Below, piece by piece: positions 24,517 through 31,761 of a stretch of 38,168 nt of DNA. Numbering within the stretch: the stretch's first letter is position 1; each line of letters starts with the position of its first letter. The stretch lies in assembly GCF_040545425.1 (NCBI RefSeq), contig NZ_JBEPLW010000023.1, one strand, 5' to 3'. Origin of the DNA: Bhargavaea ullalensis (GTDB taxonomy: Bacteria > Bacillota > Bacilli > Bacillales_A > Planococcaceae). Below the pieces are notes generated by a model. It ran no database searches. It saw only the letters and a list, made by a program, of their open reading frames with translations, and was not told the origin of the DNA. Position numbers and translations under genes: made by a program.

Positions 24517-25029
24517 GTGCCACGTACGCTCCCATTTCTTTATCTTCTGACGCTCCTGATCATCGGCTATACGGGCGGGACTGTGCTTTATCGGCTGTCC
24601 GGTCCCGGCATGGCAGAAGCGGTCGCCGTGTTCGTGGACAACCGGGCGAGACTGGGGGCATCCGGATTCCCATGGAGAGCCGCCGCCTCGTTCGCCGCGT
24701 TTCATGTGATCGCCCTCTTTTTCGCTTCCCATGCGGCCCTCCGGCATTCGGTGTTGTTGTTTGCCGGCATCCGTTCGGTTTACTTCGGGCTCGCGTCCGC
24801 ATTTCTCATCAGCCAGGAAGGGGCGATGAAGTACTATGCCCTCTGGTGGTTCCCCGGACAGCTTGTTTTGACTGTGCTGTTCATCCTGTTTTGCATGAAC
24901 CTTGCACCTCCGTTCATGCTGAAGAGGCATTTCGGCAGGGACCGACAGGCGGCAGCTCTGAGGATCGCCGTCATTTCCGCTTTCGCCCTTGCCGGAGAGA
25001 TAGGTCTATTCTATTTGCTTGATAACTGA
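24517..25029 (+). CDS. Small polytopic membrane protein in the spoIIM position, possibly a divergent SpoIIM
   Basis: A 170-residue protein with four or five hydrophobic segments, GTG start at 24517 after AGGAGG. I do not recognise it from strong motifs. In B. subtilis spoIIM, a membrane protein needed for engulfment, lies next to fur in this neighbourhood. A weak match is visible between its core and the stretch LLFAGIRSVYFGL...FLI...FPGQLVLTVLF (LLF, FLV/FLI and a Pro-Gln pair line up). It is shorter than SpoIIM (about 214 residues). The call could be wrong; another small transporter-like membrane protein is possible. Its stop codon lies inside the first Fur-like box. Confidence 0.5.
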   Translation: MPRTLPFLYLLTLLIIGYTGGTVLYRLSGPGMAEAVAVFVDNRARLGASGFPWRAAASFAAFHVIALFFASHAALRHSVLLFAGIRSVYFGLASAFLISQEGAMKYYALWWFPGQLVLTVLFILFCMNLAPPFMLKRHFGRDRQAAALRIAVISAFALAGEIGLFYLLDN

Positions 25030-25058
25030 AAATGATTATCATATAATAATTGTTATCA
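25027..25058. promoter_or_regulatory. Two adjacent Fur/PerR-type operators upstream of fur
   Basis: TGAAAATGATTATCA (25027-25041) differs from the 7-1-7 Fur box TGATAATNATTATCA at one position. TAATAATTGTTATCA (25044-25058) differs at two. They lie about 20-50 bases upstream of the fur -35 element. A register shared with the PerR consensus also exists (25041-25055, three mismatches), and B. subtilis fur is PerR-controlled, so either regulator could bind. Confidence 0.75.
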
Positions 25059-25076
25059 AGAATAACGGCGGCCATC

Positions 25077-25106
25077 TTGTAACCGGGCGATGTGGTTTGC
25101 TATAAT
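25077..25106 (+). promoter_or_regulatory. Sigma-A promoter of fur
   Basis: TTGTAA (25077-25082), an 18-base spacer and TATAAT (25101-25106) with a TG extension (TGCTATAAT) lie 27 bases before the fur ATG. Confidence 0.75.
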
Positions 25107-25132
25107 GAGAGCAGTTTGAGGGGGGGCGTCTC

Positions 25133-25597
25133 ATGGAGAGCAGGATTGAACGGATCAAAAAACAGCTGCACAATGCGAACTATAAGTTGACGCCCCAGCG
25201 AGAGGCGACTGTCCGGGTCCTCCTGGAACATGAAGAGGCCCACCTGAGTGCGGAGGATGTCTATCTGCTCGTGAAGGAAAAGGCGCCGGAAATCGGACTG
25301 GCGACCGTTTACCGGACGCTCGAGCTGCTGACGGAACTGAAAGTCGTCGACAAGATCAATTTCGGTGACGGGGTATCGCGCTTTGACCTCAGGCAGGAAG
25401 GCGCTGCCCATTTCCATCATCATCTTGTCTGCATTGAATGCGGCGCGGTTGATGAAATTCAGGAAGATCTGCTTGGAGACGTGGAGCAGATTGTCGAAGA
25501 CAGATGGAATTTCCAGATCAAGGACCACCGTCTCACGTTCCATGGAATCTGCTGGCGATGCAGCGGCGAGACTTCCGATGACGCGGAACGTACATAA
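25133..25597 (+). CDS. fur: Ferric uptake regulator Fur
   Basis: Fur represses iron-uptake genes when loaded with Fe(II). The 154-residue product has the winged-helix segment YKLTPQREATVRVLL with the recognition part IGLATVYRTLELL, the metal-site cluster AAHFHHHLVC, and both structural zinc cysteine pairs (Cys100/Cys103 and Cys140/Cys143). Similarity to B. subtilis Fur is very high and favours Fur over PerR or Zur. It has its own promoter with Fur-like boxes upstream and its own terminator. The short protein YqzK that separates fur from xerD in B. subtilis is absent here. Confidence 0.96.
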   Translation: MESRIERIKKQLHNANYKLTPQREATVRVLLEHEEAHLSAEDVYLLVKEKAPEIGLATVYRTLELLTELKVVDKINFGDGVSRFDLRQEGAAHFHHHLVCIECGAVDEIQEDLLGDVEQIVEDRWNFQIKDHRLTFHGICWRCSGETSDDAERT

Positions 25598-25614
25598 ACG
25601 ACATAACAGTAATG

Positions 25615-25640
25615 GGGATGGCGAAAGCTGTCCTTTTTTT
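25615..25640 (+). terminator. Terminator of fur
   Basis: GGATGGC (25616-25622), a GAAA tetraloop and GCTGTCC (25627-25633) form a 7-bp stem with two G-T pairs, followed by seven T. Confidence 0.8.
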
Positions 25641-25672
25641 CATCCGATCAGATCAAACAGGGGGGATGCCAG

Positions 25673-26575
25673 ATGAAAGAAGCGGACGACGCGTTGATGG
25701 ACTATATTCATTTTTTGAAAGTGGAGCGACAGCTGGCGGACAACACGGTTGAATCATACCGGCGGGATCTGAGGGGGTATCTCCGTCATCTGGCCGAAAG
25801 CACGGATGCGGGCTCATTGGACGGGGTGTCGCGGCAGGATATCATCGAATACCTGAAAGTCCTGGAGGCGGACGGGAAGTCGGCGAGGACGATTTCCCGT
25901 CATATTTCATCCATCCGCTCGTTTCACCAGTTTCTCGTGCGCGAGCAGATCACCACGGGAGATCCGACGGTCCAGCTTGACTTGCCGAAACTTGAGATGA
26001 AGCTTCCGCGTGTCTTGTCGGTCGAAGAAGTCGATGCGCTCATTTCGGCACCGGACCGTTCGAAGCCGACTGGCGTCAGAGACAGGGCGATGCTCGAGAT
26101 GCTTTACGGAACCGGGATGCGGGTGAGCGAGTGCATCGGCATGAATACGGGTGATGTCCATTTGACGATGGGCTTTGCACGCGTGTTCGGAAAAGGGGGC
26201 AAAGAGCGGATCATCCCGCTCGGCCGGACAGCGCTCGATGCGGTGTCCGTCTATCTGAACGAAGCCCGTCCTCAGCTGCTCAAGGGCGGGCGTGCTCAGG
26301 ATGCGCTGTTTGTGAATGCAAGAGGGGGGCGGCTGTCCAGGCAAGGTGTCTGGAAACTGCTCAATGAACATGCCCGCACGGCCGGAATCACGAAGGAGCT
26401 CACACCGCACATCCTCCGTCATTCATTCGCCACGCACCTCGTCGAAAACGGCGCCGATCTGCGGGCCATCCAGGAGATGCTCGGCCATGCCGATATCTCC
26501 ACGACGCAGATTTACACACATGTTTCGAAAAACCGCCTGAAAGATGTTTACAGCCAATATCATCCCCGTGCCTGA
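25673..26575 (+). CDS. xerD: Site-specific tyrosine recombinase XerD
   Basis: XerD works with XerC at the dif site to resolve chromosome dimers before division. The 300-residue product has the N-terminal SAM-like core-binding domain (about 1-90) and a complete catalytic set in the C-terminal domain: Arg150 (GTGMRVSE), Lys174 (GKGGKER), His246 and Arg249 (HILRHSF), His272 (GHADIS) and the nucleophile Tyr281 (IYTHVS). The length and the place after fur match B. subtilis XerD (RipX) rather than a phage integrase. The start follows a GGGGGGATG-type ribosome site. Confidence 0.95.
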   Translation: MKEADDALMDYIHFLKVERQLADNTVESYRRDLRGYLRHLAESTDAGSLDGVSRQDIIEYLKVLEADGKSARTISRHISSIRSFHQFLVREQITTGDPTVQLDLPKLEMKLPRVLSVEEVDALISAPDRSKPTGVRDRAMLEMLYGTGMRVSECIGMNTGDVHLTMGFARVFGKGGKERIIPLGRTALDAVSVYLNEARPQLLKGGRAQDALFVNARGGRLSRQGVWKLLNEHARTAGITKELTPHILRHSFATHLVENGADLRAIQEMLGHADISTTQIYTHVSKNRLKDVYSQYHPRA

Positions 26576-26658
26576 CAGTAAAATCATGACAACTGACATC
26601 TGAATTATGGTACGATGGTTCATGAAAAGGGTATAAACGGCCAAGGAGGTTTTTGGAA

Positions 26659-27843
26659 ATGACAGCGCAACCATTTAAACGAATTCATCTGATCGTGCTC
26701 GACTCGGTCGGAATCGGTGAAGCACCGGATGCTGCCGATTTTGGTGACGAAGGCGCGGATACGCTCGGCCACATTGCTGAAAAGACGGGCGGGCTCGATA
26801 TGCCGAACATGGCGAAGCTCGGCCTTGCGAACATCCGGCCCCTCAAAGGTCTGGATCCGGCGACCGAACCGGCTGCCTTTTACGGCAGGATGCAGGAAGC
26901 TTCGGTCGGCAAGGATACGATGACCGGGCACTGGGAAATCATGGGCCTCAACATTGACAAGCCGTTCAAGGTATATCCGGAAGGCTTCCCGCCGGAACTG
27001 ATCGCTGAACTGGAAGAGAAAACAGGCCGGAAAGTGATCGGAAACAAGCCGGCCAGCGGAACGGTCATCATCGATGAGCTCGGTCCGCTTCAGATGGAAA
27101 CCGGTGATCTGATCGTCTATACGTCCGCAGATCCGGTGCTCCAGATTGCGGCCCATGAAGAAATCATTCCGCTTGATGAGCTTTACCGCATCTGCGAGAT
27201 CGCACGGGAGATTACGCTCCGTGAAGAATTCCTCGTCGGCCGCGTGATTGCCCGCCCGTTCGTCGGAAAGCCGGGCGACTTCAGCCGGACCGTGAACCGG
27301 CATGACTATGCGCTGAAGCCGTTCGGCAGGACAGTCATGAATGAGCTGAAAGATGAGGGCTTTGATGTGATGGCGGTCGGAAAGATCTCCGACATCTTCA
27401 ACGGCGAAGGTGTGACGGAAGCGATCCGCACGACAAGCAACATGGACGGCGTGGACAAGCTCATTGAAGTAATGGGCAAGGACTTCCGCGGCCTGTCTTT
27501 CACGAACCTCGTCGACTTCGACGCATTGTTCGGCCACCGGCGGGATCCGGAAGGGTACGGGCGTGCGCTCGCCGAGTTCGATGCCCGCCTGCCGGAAATC
27601 CAGGAGGCCATGGGCGAAGACGATCTGCTGATCATCACGGCGGACCACGGGAATGATCCGACCGCACCGGGCACCGACCACACGAGGGAATACGTTCCCC
27701 TCTTCGCCTGGTCGCCGCGGTTTGAGAAGGGCGGCGAACTTCCGCTGCAGCACACATTCGCCTCACTTGGAGCAACGGTGGCCGACAACTTCGGCGTGAA
27801 GCTGCCGGAATTCGGTCAAAGCTTCCTCGACAGGCTGTCTTGA
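26659..27843 (+). CDS. deoB: Phosphopentomutase
   Basis: DeoB (Drm) interconverts ribose or deoxyribose 1-phosphate and 5-phosphate, feeding nucleoside sugars into central metabolism. The 394-residue product belongs to the alkaline-phosphatase superfamily: the first metal site is in LIVLDSVGIGE, the phosphorylated Thr in KDTMTGHWEIMG, and later metal ligands in NLVDFDALFGHRRD and ITADHGNDPT. The ATG at 26659 was chosen because AAGGAGG (26643-26649) is ideally spaced from it, whereas the in-frame TTG at 26653 is too close. pdp follows on the same strand, giving a nucleoside catabolic pair. Confidence 0.96.
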   Translation: MTAQPFKRIHLIVLDSVGIGEAPDAADFGDEGADTLGHIAEKTGGLDMPNMAKLGLANIRPLKGLDPATEPAAFYGRMQEASVGKDTMTGHWEIMGLNIDKPFKVYPEGFPPELIAELEEKTGRKVIGNKPASGTVIIDELGPLQMETGDLIVYTSADPVLQIAAHEEIIPLDELYRICEIAREITLREEFLVGRVIARPFVGKPGDFSRTVNRHDYALKPFGRTVMNELKDEGFDVMAVGKISDIFNGEGVTEAIRTTSNMDGVDKLIEVMGKDFRGLSFTNLVDFDALFGHRRDPEGYGRALAEFDARLPEIQEAMGEDDLLIITADHGNDPTAPGTDHTREYVPLFAWSPRFEKGGELPLQHTFASLGATVADNFGVKLPEFGQSFLDRLS

Positions 27844-27897
27844 GACGGAAAAACCGGCTTGGATTGGAGAATCTTATAGAAAGCGGGCTGAACGGAA

Positions 27898-29199
27898 ATG
27901 AGAATGGTGGATGTCATAGAGAAAAAACGGGACGGCGGAAGCCTTTCGGATGAAGAGATCCAGTATTTCATCGAAGGGATCACGGATGGCTCCATTCCGG
28001 ATTACCAGGCGAGCGCACTGCTCATGTCTGTGTTTTTCAAGGACATGGACGAGCAGGAGCGGGCGACTCTGACGATGGCGATGGTCGACTCCGGCGACCG
28101 GATTGACTTGTCGGGCATTGAAGGTACGCTGGTGGACAAGCATTCGACGGGCGGAGTGGGAGACACGACCACCCTCATCCTGGGCCCGCTCGTCGCTGCA
28201 TGCGGCGTGCCGGTTGCCAAGATGAGCGGCCGCGGGCTCGGGCACACCGGCGGCACGCTGGACAAACTGGAGTCGATCACCGGTTTTCATATTGAATTGA
28301 CGGAACAGCAGTTCAGGGATCAGGTGAACCGGCTGAAACTCGCCGTCATCGGACAGAGCGGCAACCTCACGCCAGCCGACAAGAAACTGTACGCCCTGCG
28401 CGACGTCACGGCGACGGTGAACAGCATCCCGCTCATCGCGAGCTCCATCATGAGCAAGAAAATCGCGGCCGGCGCCGATGCAATCGTGCTGGACGTGAAA
28501 ACCGGAGAAGGCGCGTTCATGAAAACGGATGAAGATGCACGCCGGCTGGCAGAAGCGATGGTCGGCATCGGCAATGCGGTCGGCCGCCGGACGCTTGCCG
28601 TCATTTCCGACATGAGCCAGCCGCTCGGCTACGCGGTCGGCAATGCGCTTGAAGTGAAAGAAGCCATTGCCACGCTGAAAGGCGAGGGACCGGAAGACCT
28701 CACGCACCTTTGCGTGGAACTCGGAAGCCGGATGGTTGTTGCGGGAGGCAAGGCGGAAACACTGGAAGAAGGCGCTGACCTGATCCGCGGTGTCCTCGAA
28801 GACGGTTCGGCCCTCCGCCTGTTCCGCTCATTCATCGAAGCGCAGGGCGGCGATCCGGAAATCGTCGATCATCCTGACCGTCTTCCGGCTGCAAAAGAGA
28901 TCGTTTCCGTGAGAGCGGAACAGGAAGGCTTTGTCCAAACGATCGGTGCGGATGACATCGGTGTTGCCGCGATGCATCTCGGCGCCGGCCGTGCCACAAA
29001 AGACGAAGAGATTGATCTTGGCGTCGGAATTGTACTGAAAAAGAAGGTCGGTGACCGGGTGGCGAAAGGCGAACCGATCGCTGATGTCCATACGAATGGA
29101 CGCGGCACCGACACCGCCGTCTCCATGATTCTCGAACACGTCCTCATCGGCGCCGAACGAATCGCCCCGCCGCCGCTCATCCATGGAGATATTCAATAA
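27898..29199 (+). CDS. pdp: Pyrimidine-nucleoside phosphorylase
   Basis: Pdp cleaves uridine, thymidine or deoxyuridine with phosphate to the base and pentose 1-phosphate, the substrate of DeoB. The 433-residue product has the signature KHSTGGVGDTTTL, the SGRGLGHTGGTLDKLE motif, the hinge SGNLTPADKKLYALRDVT and the C-terminal barrel-sandwich-like domain (GVGIVLKKKVGDRVAKGEP). It lies 54 bases after deoB. In B. subtilis the gene after drm is the purine nucleoside phosphorylase, while pdp lies elsewhere, so this is a different pairing. A strong terminator follows. The ribosome site is weak. Confidence 0.95.
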   Translation: MRMVDVIEKKRDGGSLSDEEIQYFIEGITDGSIPDYQASALLMSVFFKDMDEQERATLTMAMVDSGDRIDLSGIEGTLVDKHSTGGVGDTTTLILGPLVAACGVPVAKMSGRGLGHTGGTLDKLESITGFHIELTEQQFRDQVNRLKLAVIGQSGNLTPADKKLYALRDVTATVNSIPLIASSIMSKKIAAGADAIVLDVKTGEGAFMKTDEDARRLAEAMVGIGNAVGRRTLAVISDMSQPLGYAVGNALEVKEAIATLKGEGPEDLTHLCVELGSRMVVAGGKAETLEEGADLIRGVLEDGSALRLFRSFIEAQGGDPEIVDHPDRLPAAKEIVSVRAEQEGFVQTIGADDIGVAAMHLGAGRATKDEEIDLGVGIVLKKKVGDRVAKGEPIADVHTNGRGTDTAVSMILEHVLIGAERIAPPPLIHGDIQ

Positions 29200-29218
29200 A
29201 AGGTGAAAGAGTGACAGA

Positions 29219-29252
29219 ACTGTGCAGGCCGATTGGGGCCTGCACAGTTTTT
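29219..29252 (+). terminator. Terminator of deoB-pdp
   Basis: ACTGTGCAGGCC (29219-29230) pairs perfectly with GGCCTGCACAGT (29237-29248) around a six-base loop, followed by a T-run. Confidence 0.95.
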
Positions 29253-29383
29253 ATGGTTGAGGGGGATTTTTGGCGCCGGGTTCGCTGTGATGAAGTGTCA
29301 GGCTTGATCACACTCATTGTCCGAAGGTTGAGCAGGAACTGTGGCCCGTCTTCTAATTTCGGTATTGTCCGGCTCTCAGTGTT

Positions 29384-29484
29384 ATTTTCACTCAGAAGAA
29401 GGAGAAGAGATCCGCGAGACGGGCGGGAATAGCATTAATGCGAGGCCCCGCGACAATGCCCGCTGTAAGCGAGCGGATTGATGG
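29384..29484. repeat. Dispersed palindromic element, copy A (shortened)
   Basis: It shares its left edge (ACTCAGAAGAAGGAGAAG), the words ATCCGCGAGACG and GCGGGAATAGCATTA, and its right end (GACAATGCCCGC, AAGCGAGCGG) with copy B at 29600-29734. It lacks about 23 internal bases that copy B has between GGCCCCGC and GACAATGCCC. The ends can pair (CCGCGAGAC.GGCGGG with CCCGC...GCGAGCGG). I recall similar elements in many Bacillaceae and Planococcaceae genomes but cannot name a family from here. Confidence 0.75.
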
Positions 29485-29504
29485 CGGATGTCGGAAAAGA
29501 AAGG

Positions 29505-29588
29505 GCGAGTGGGATCATAGGAACTGCGAGTGAGCGCATTGCTCGCGCGAGTGGAATCATACAGCACTTGAGTGAGCGCGCAGGCTTT
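29505..29588. repeat. Tandem 42-bp duplication
   Basis: GCGAGTGGGATCATA (from 29505) recurs as GCGAGTGGAATCATA (from 29547), each followed by a variable stretch, GAGTGAGCGC and a few more bases, giving a 42-base period and two copies. It fills the space between the two palindromic elements. Confidence 0.7.
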
Positions 29589-29599
29589 GTTTCTATGTA

Positions 29600-29734
29600 A
29601 TTTCTACTCAGAAGAAGGAGAAGAAATCCGCGAGACGCCTGCGGGAATAGCATTAGTCGAAGGCCCCGCAGAGCGGAGCTCGAGGAGACTGAGACAATGC
29701 CCGCGGCAAGCGAGCGGTTTTCTTCGACTGATGG
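29600..29734. repeat. Dispersed palindromic element, copy B (longer)
   Basis: The longer form of the element seen at 29384-29484. It includes GAGACGCCTGCGGG near the left end and CCCGCGGCAAGCGAGCGG near the right, which can pair as the arms of a hairpin, and an internal GAGCGGAGCTC segment that is itself palindromic-like. Confidence 0.8.
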
Positions 29735-29763
29735 ATCCGCCCGACACAATGGACTTTTTCCTC

Positions 29764-30003
29764 CATGCTCCGATAATTGCTTCCATACTCCGAAATTACA
29801 GCCCATGCTCCGATAATTGCTTCCATACTCCGAAATTGCAGCCCAAGCTCCGATAATTGCTTCCATACTCCGAAATTACAGCCCATACTCCGATAATTGC
29901 TTCCATACTCCGAAATTACAGCCCATACTCCGATAATTGCTTCCATACTCCGAAATTGCAGCCCAAGCTCCGATATTTGCCTCCATACTCCGAAACCGTC
30001 CCG
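29764..30003. repeat. Tandem array: six 40-bp units made of twelve 20-bp half-units
   Basis: The 40-base unit recurs at 29771, 29811, 29851, 29891, 29931 and 29971 (anchored on CGATAATTGC). Inside each unit two related 20-base halves alternate, CATGCTCCGATAATTGCTTC and CATACTCCGAAATTACAGCC. The hexamer CTCCGA therefore occurs twelve times at exactly 20-base spacing from 29768 to 29988. There are no unique spacers, so it is not a CRISPR array, and the 40-base period is not a multiple of three. Confidence 0.95.
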
Positions 30004-30106
30004 ATACTCCTAATCAAATCCGCAATTCCGCGTATAAAATCCGCCTTTCCGGGGCAGGCTCGGAGGACGGGCCGCGGGTCTGATTCTGGCGGTTTCGCAC
30101 TAGTTT

Positions 30107-30145
30107 TGTCGGAGGCAAGGAACAGGCGGGAGAGATGTGGAATAT
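30107..30145 (+). promoter_or_regulatory. Candidate sigma-H promoter with near 0A box for the spoIIA operon
   Basis: A -35-like CAAGGAACA (30116-30124), a 12-base spacer and GTGGAATAT (30137-30145) fit the sigma-H consensus apart from the first and eighth bases. TGTCGGA (30107-30113) is a 0A box with one mismatch just upstream. spoIIA is transcribed by sigma-H with Spo0A help in B. subtilis. The distance to the ATG is short (about 16-18 transcribed bases). Confidence 0.55.
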
Positions 30146-30167
30146 ACGGCCTAAAGGGGGTCAACCA

Positions 30168-30524
30168 ATGGAACAGATGATTGAAATGTTGGATGAAGGC
30201 ATTGTATCGGTACGGCCGATGGGAGAGCTCGATCACCACTCGGCCGATGAAATCCGGAGGACGGTCAGCCACTTGATCTACGGGGGCTCAATCAGCGGGA
30301 TCATCTGGGATCTCGGCAACCTGCAATTCATGGACAGTGCGGGGATCGGGCTGATTCTCGGCAGGATGAGAGACCTGCGGGCGGTTGAGGGAGGAACGGT
30401 GATCCTGAATCCGTCGCCGACGATGAGGAAGATGTTTGAAATGTCGGGGCTGGGCGATCATCTTCTTGACGGGCTGCCGACGGATGCAATTGACAGGCTG
30501 GGAGGGATCCTGCATGGAAAATGA
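30168..30524 (+). CDS. spoIIAA: Anti-sigma-F factor antagonist SpoIIAA
   Basis: SpoIIAA binds SpoIIAB and frees sigma-F in the forespore; SpoIIAB phosphorylates it, and SpoIIE reverses this. The 118-residue STAS-domain product has GELDHHSADE near the start and the phosphorylation loop FMDSAGIGLILGR with Ser57 equivalent to B. subtilis Ser58. The next residue, Ser59 in B. subtilis, is Ala58 here. The ATG at 30168 follows AAAGGGGG; an in-frame ATG at 30135 lies inside the promoter. It overlaps spoIIAB by 11 bases. Confidence 0.95.
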   Translation: MEQMIEMLDEGIVSVRPMGELDHHSADEIRRTVSHLIYGGSISGIIWDLGNLQFMDSAGIGLILGRMRDLRAVEGGTVILNPSPTMRKMFEMSGLGDHLLDGLPTDAIDRLGGILHGK

Positions 30525-30963
30525 AATGACACTCCAATTTTCCGCCATCAGTGAAAACGAGGCGCTGGCCCGCATGACACTTACGTTTTTCATCGCTGCG
30601 CTTGATCCGACGCTAGAAGAAATCTCGGAATACAAAACGATCATTTCGGAAGCGGCGACGAACGCGATCATCCACGGGTATGCGGAAGATCCGGCGGGAG
30701 TCGTGGAAATCCGGGCGAAGCTGGACGGCCGGGAAGTGACCGTGTCGATCACGGACCATGGAGGCGGCATCGCAGACGTGAATGAAGCGATGCAGCCGAT
30801 GTTCACGACCAAACCGGAGGCGGAGCGGTCCGGAATGGGCTTTACGATCATGGAAAGCTTCGCCGACCATCTGGAAGTCCAATCCCGGCCGGGCAGCGGG
30901 ACGACGGTCACGTTCAAAAAAACTTTTTCCCCGGTGCCCGAAGTCTGCCGGACGACGGGGTGA
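30514..30963 (+). CDS. spoIIAB: Anti-sigma-F factor and serine kinase SpoIIAB
   Basis: SpoIIAB holds sigma-F inactive and phosphorylates SpoIIAA. The 149-residue GHKL-type product shows the N-box EAATNAIIHGY with Asn50, the G1 box TDHGGGI and the G2 box GMGFTIMESF. Arg20, which contacts sigma-F and SpoIIAA in B. subtilis, is conserved. The ATG at 30514 follows GGGAGGGA inside the end of spoIIAA, and the gene ends 3 bases before sigF, so all three are translationally coupled. Confidence 0.96.
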   Translation: MENEMTLQFSAISENEALARMTLTFFIAALDPTLEEISEYKTIISEAATNAIIHGYAEDPAGVVEIRAKLDGREVTVSITDHGGGIADVNEAMQPMFTTKPEAERSGMGFTIMESFADHLEVQSRPGSGTTVTFKKTFSPVPEVCRTTG

Positions 30964-30966
30964 ACA

Positions 30967-31761
30967 ATGGAAGAGCATGGGACACAGCGAAAGCAATCGT
31001 TGCTGACACAGGAAAGGATGCGGGAGCTGATCGCCGCCGCCCAGGCGGGGGATACGGATGCCAGGCGTGAAATGGTGGAGGGAAACACCCGGCTCGTCTG
31101 GTCGATTGTCCAACGCTTTTCTTCAAGAGGCGTCGAACTGGACGATCTGTATCAAATCGGATGCATCGGTCTGCTCAAGGCCGTCGACAAGTTCGATCTG
31201 AGCTACGACGTGAAGTTCTCCACCTATGCGGTGCCGATGATCATCGGGGAGATCCAGCGGTTTCTCCGTGACGACGGCATGGTGAAGGTCAGCCGCTCCA
31301 TCCGGGAACTCAACTTCAAGATCCGGCATGCCTCGGATGACTTCATGAAAGAGCATGAGCGTTCGCCGACCATCACGGAAATCTCCGAAATCATCGGAGT
31401 GCCGCCCGGCGAAGTGATTGTCGCAATGGATGCCATGCGGGATCCCGCCTCTCTTCAGGAACAGCTGTACGAGGGAGAGGGAGATTCGGTGACGCTCATG
31501 GACCAGGTGCGGGATGAGCGTTCGGAGCGCGGCTTCGAACACATCCCGCTCAAGGATGTCATCTCCCGCCTGGATCCGCGTGACCGGACGATCATCATCA
31601 TGCGGTTTTATATGGACTGCACGCAAAGCGACATTGCAGAACGCCTCGGCATTTCACAGGTTCAGGTGTCGAGGCTCGAGAAAAAAATCCTTTCGAAGAT
31701 GAAGACCTGGATGAGGCCGGATCTTGTCCGGGAACCAGTGAAGATGAAAGGGGAAGGATGA
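30967..31761 (+). CDS. sigF: Forespore RNA polymerase sigma factor SigF
   Basis: SigF is the first compartment-specific sigma factor of sporulation, active in the forespore. The 264-residue sigma-70-type protein has region 2 (LDDLYQIGCIGLLKAVDKFD, KFSTYAVPMIIGEIQRFLRDDG), region 3 (RSPTITEISEIIGV) and region 4 with a helix-turn-helix (TQSDIAERLGISQVQVSRLEKKIL). The VKVSRSIRELNFKI stretch and the operon context separate it from SigB and SigG. Its stop overlaps the spoVAF start (ATGA). Confidence 0.96.
   Translation: MEEHGTQRKQSLLTQERMRELIAAAQAGDTDARREMVEGNTRLVWSIVQRFSSRGVELDDLYQIGCIGLLKAVDKFDLSYDVKFSTYAVPMIIGEIQRFLRDDGMVKVSRSIRELNFKIRHASDDFMKEHERSPTITEISEIIGVPPGEVIVAMDAMRDPASLQEQLYEGEGDSVTLMDQVRDERSERGFEHIPLKDVISRLDPRDRTIIIMRFYMDCTQSDIAERLGISQVQVSRLEKKILSKMKTWMRPDLVREPVKMKGEG

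Larger units (their letters stand above)
29253..30115. other. Repeat-rich stretch without a convincing gene
   Basis: About 860 bases between the pdp terminator and the spoIIA promoter. It holds two palindromic-element copies, a 42-bp tandem duplication and a 20-bp-phased array, listed separately. Open frames on both strands over the array have no ribosome site or family resemblance, and codon choice there follows the repeat. The part from about 30010 to 30105 shows only short AAATCCGC-like repeats and GC-rich sequence. Confidence 0.75.

Noticed and set aside
23845..24930. N-terminal extension of the YqkF aldo/keto reductase to 662 residues
   Set aside because: The added part is antisense to nudF and the next gene and has no homology; the TTG at 23844 has the ribosome site and the family start.
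25041..25055. A dedicated PerR box upstream of fur
   Set aside because: Three mismatches to the PerR consensus and overlap with two better Fur-like boxes; kept only as a possibility in the operator entry.
25673..26575. Phage integrase and genomic island boundary
   Set aside because: Length, full catalytic set and place next to fur identify XerD; no attachment-site repeats or phage genes are seen.
29653..29946. Repeat-rich protein on the minus strand encoded by the 40-bp array
   Set aside because: The frame is open in several registers because of the repeat; no family match and no convincing ribosome site.
29764..30003. CRISPR array
   Set aside because: Units are contiguous 40-bp tandem copies with no unique spacers and no cas genes nearby.
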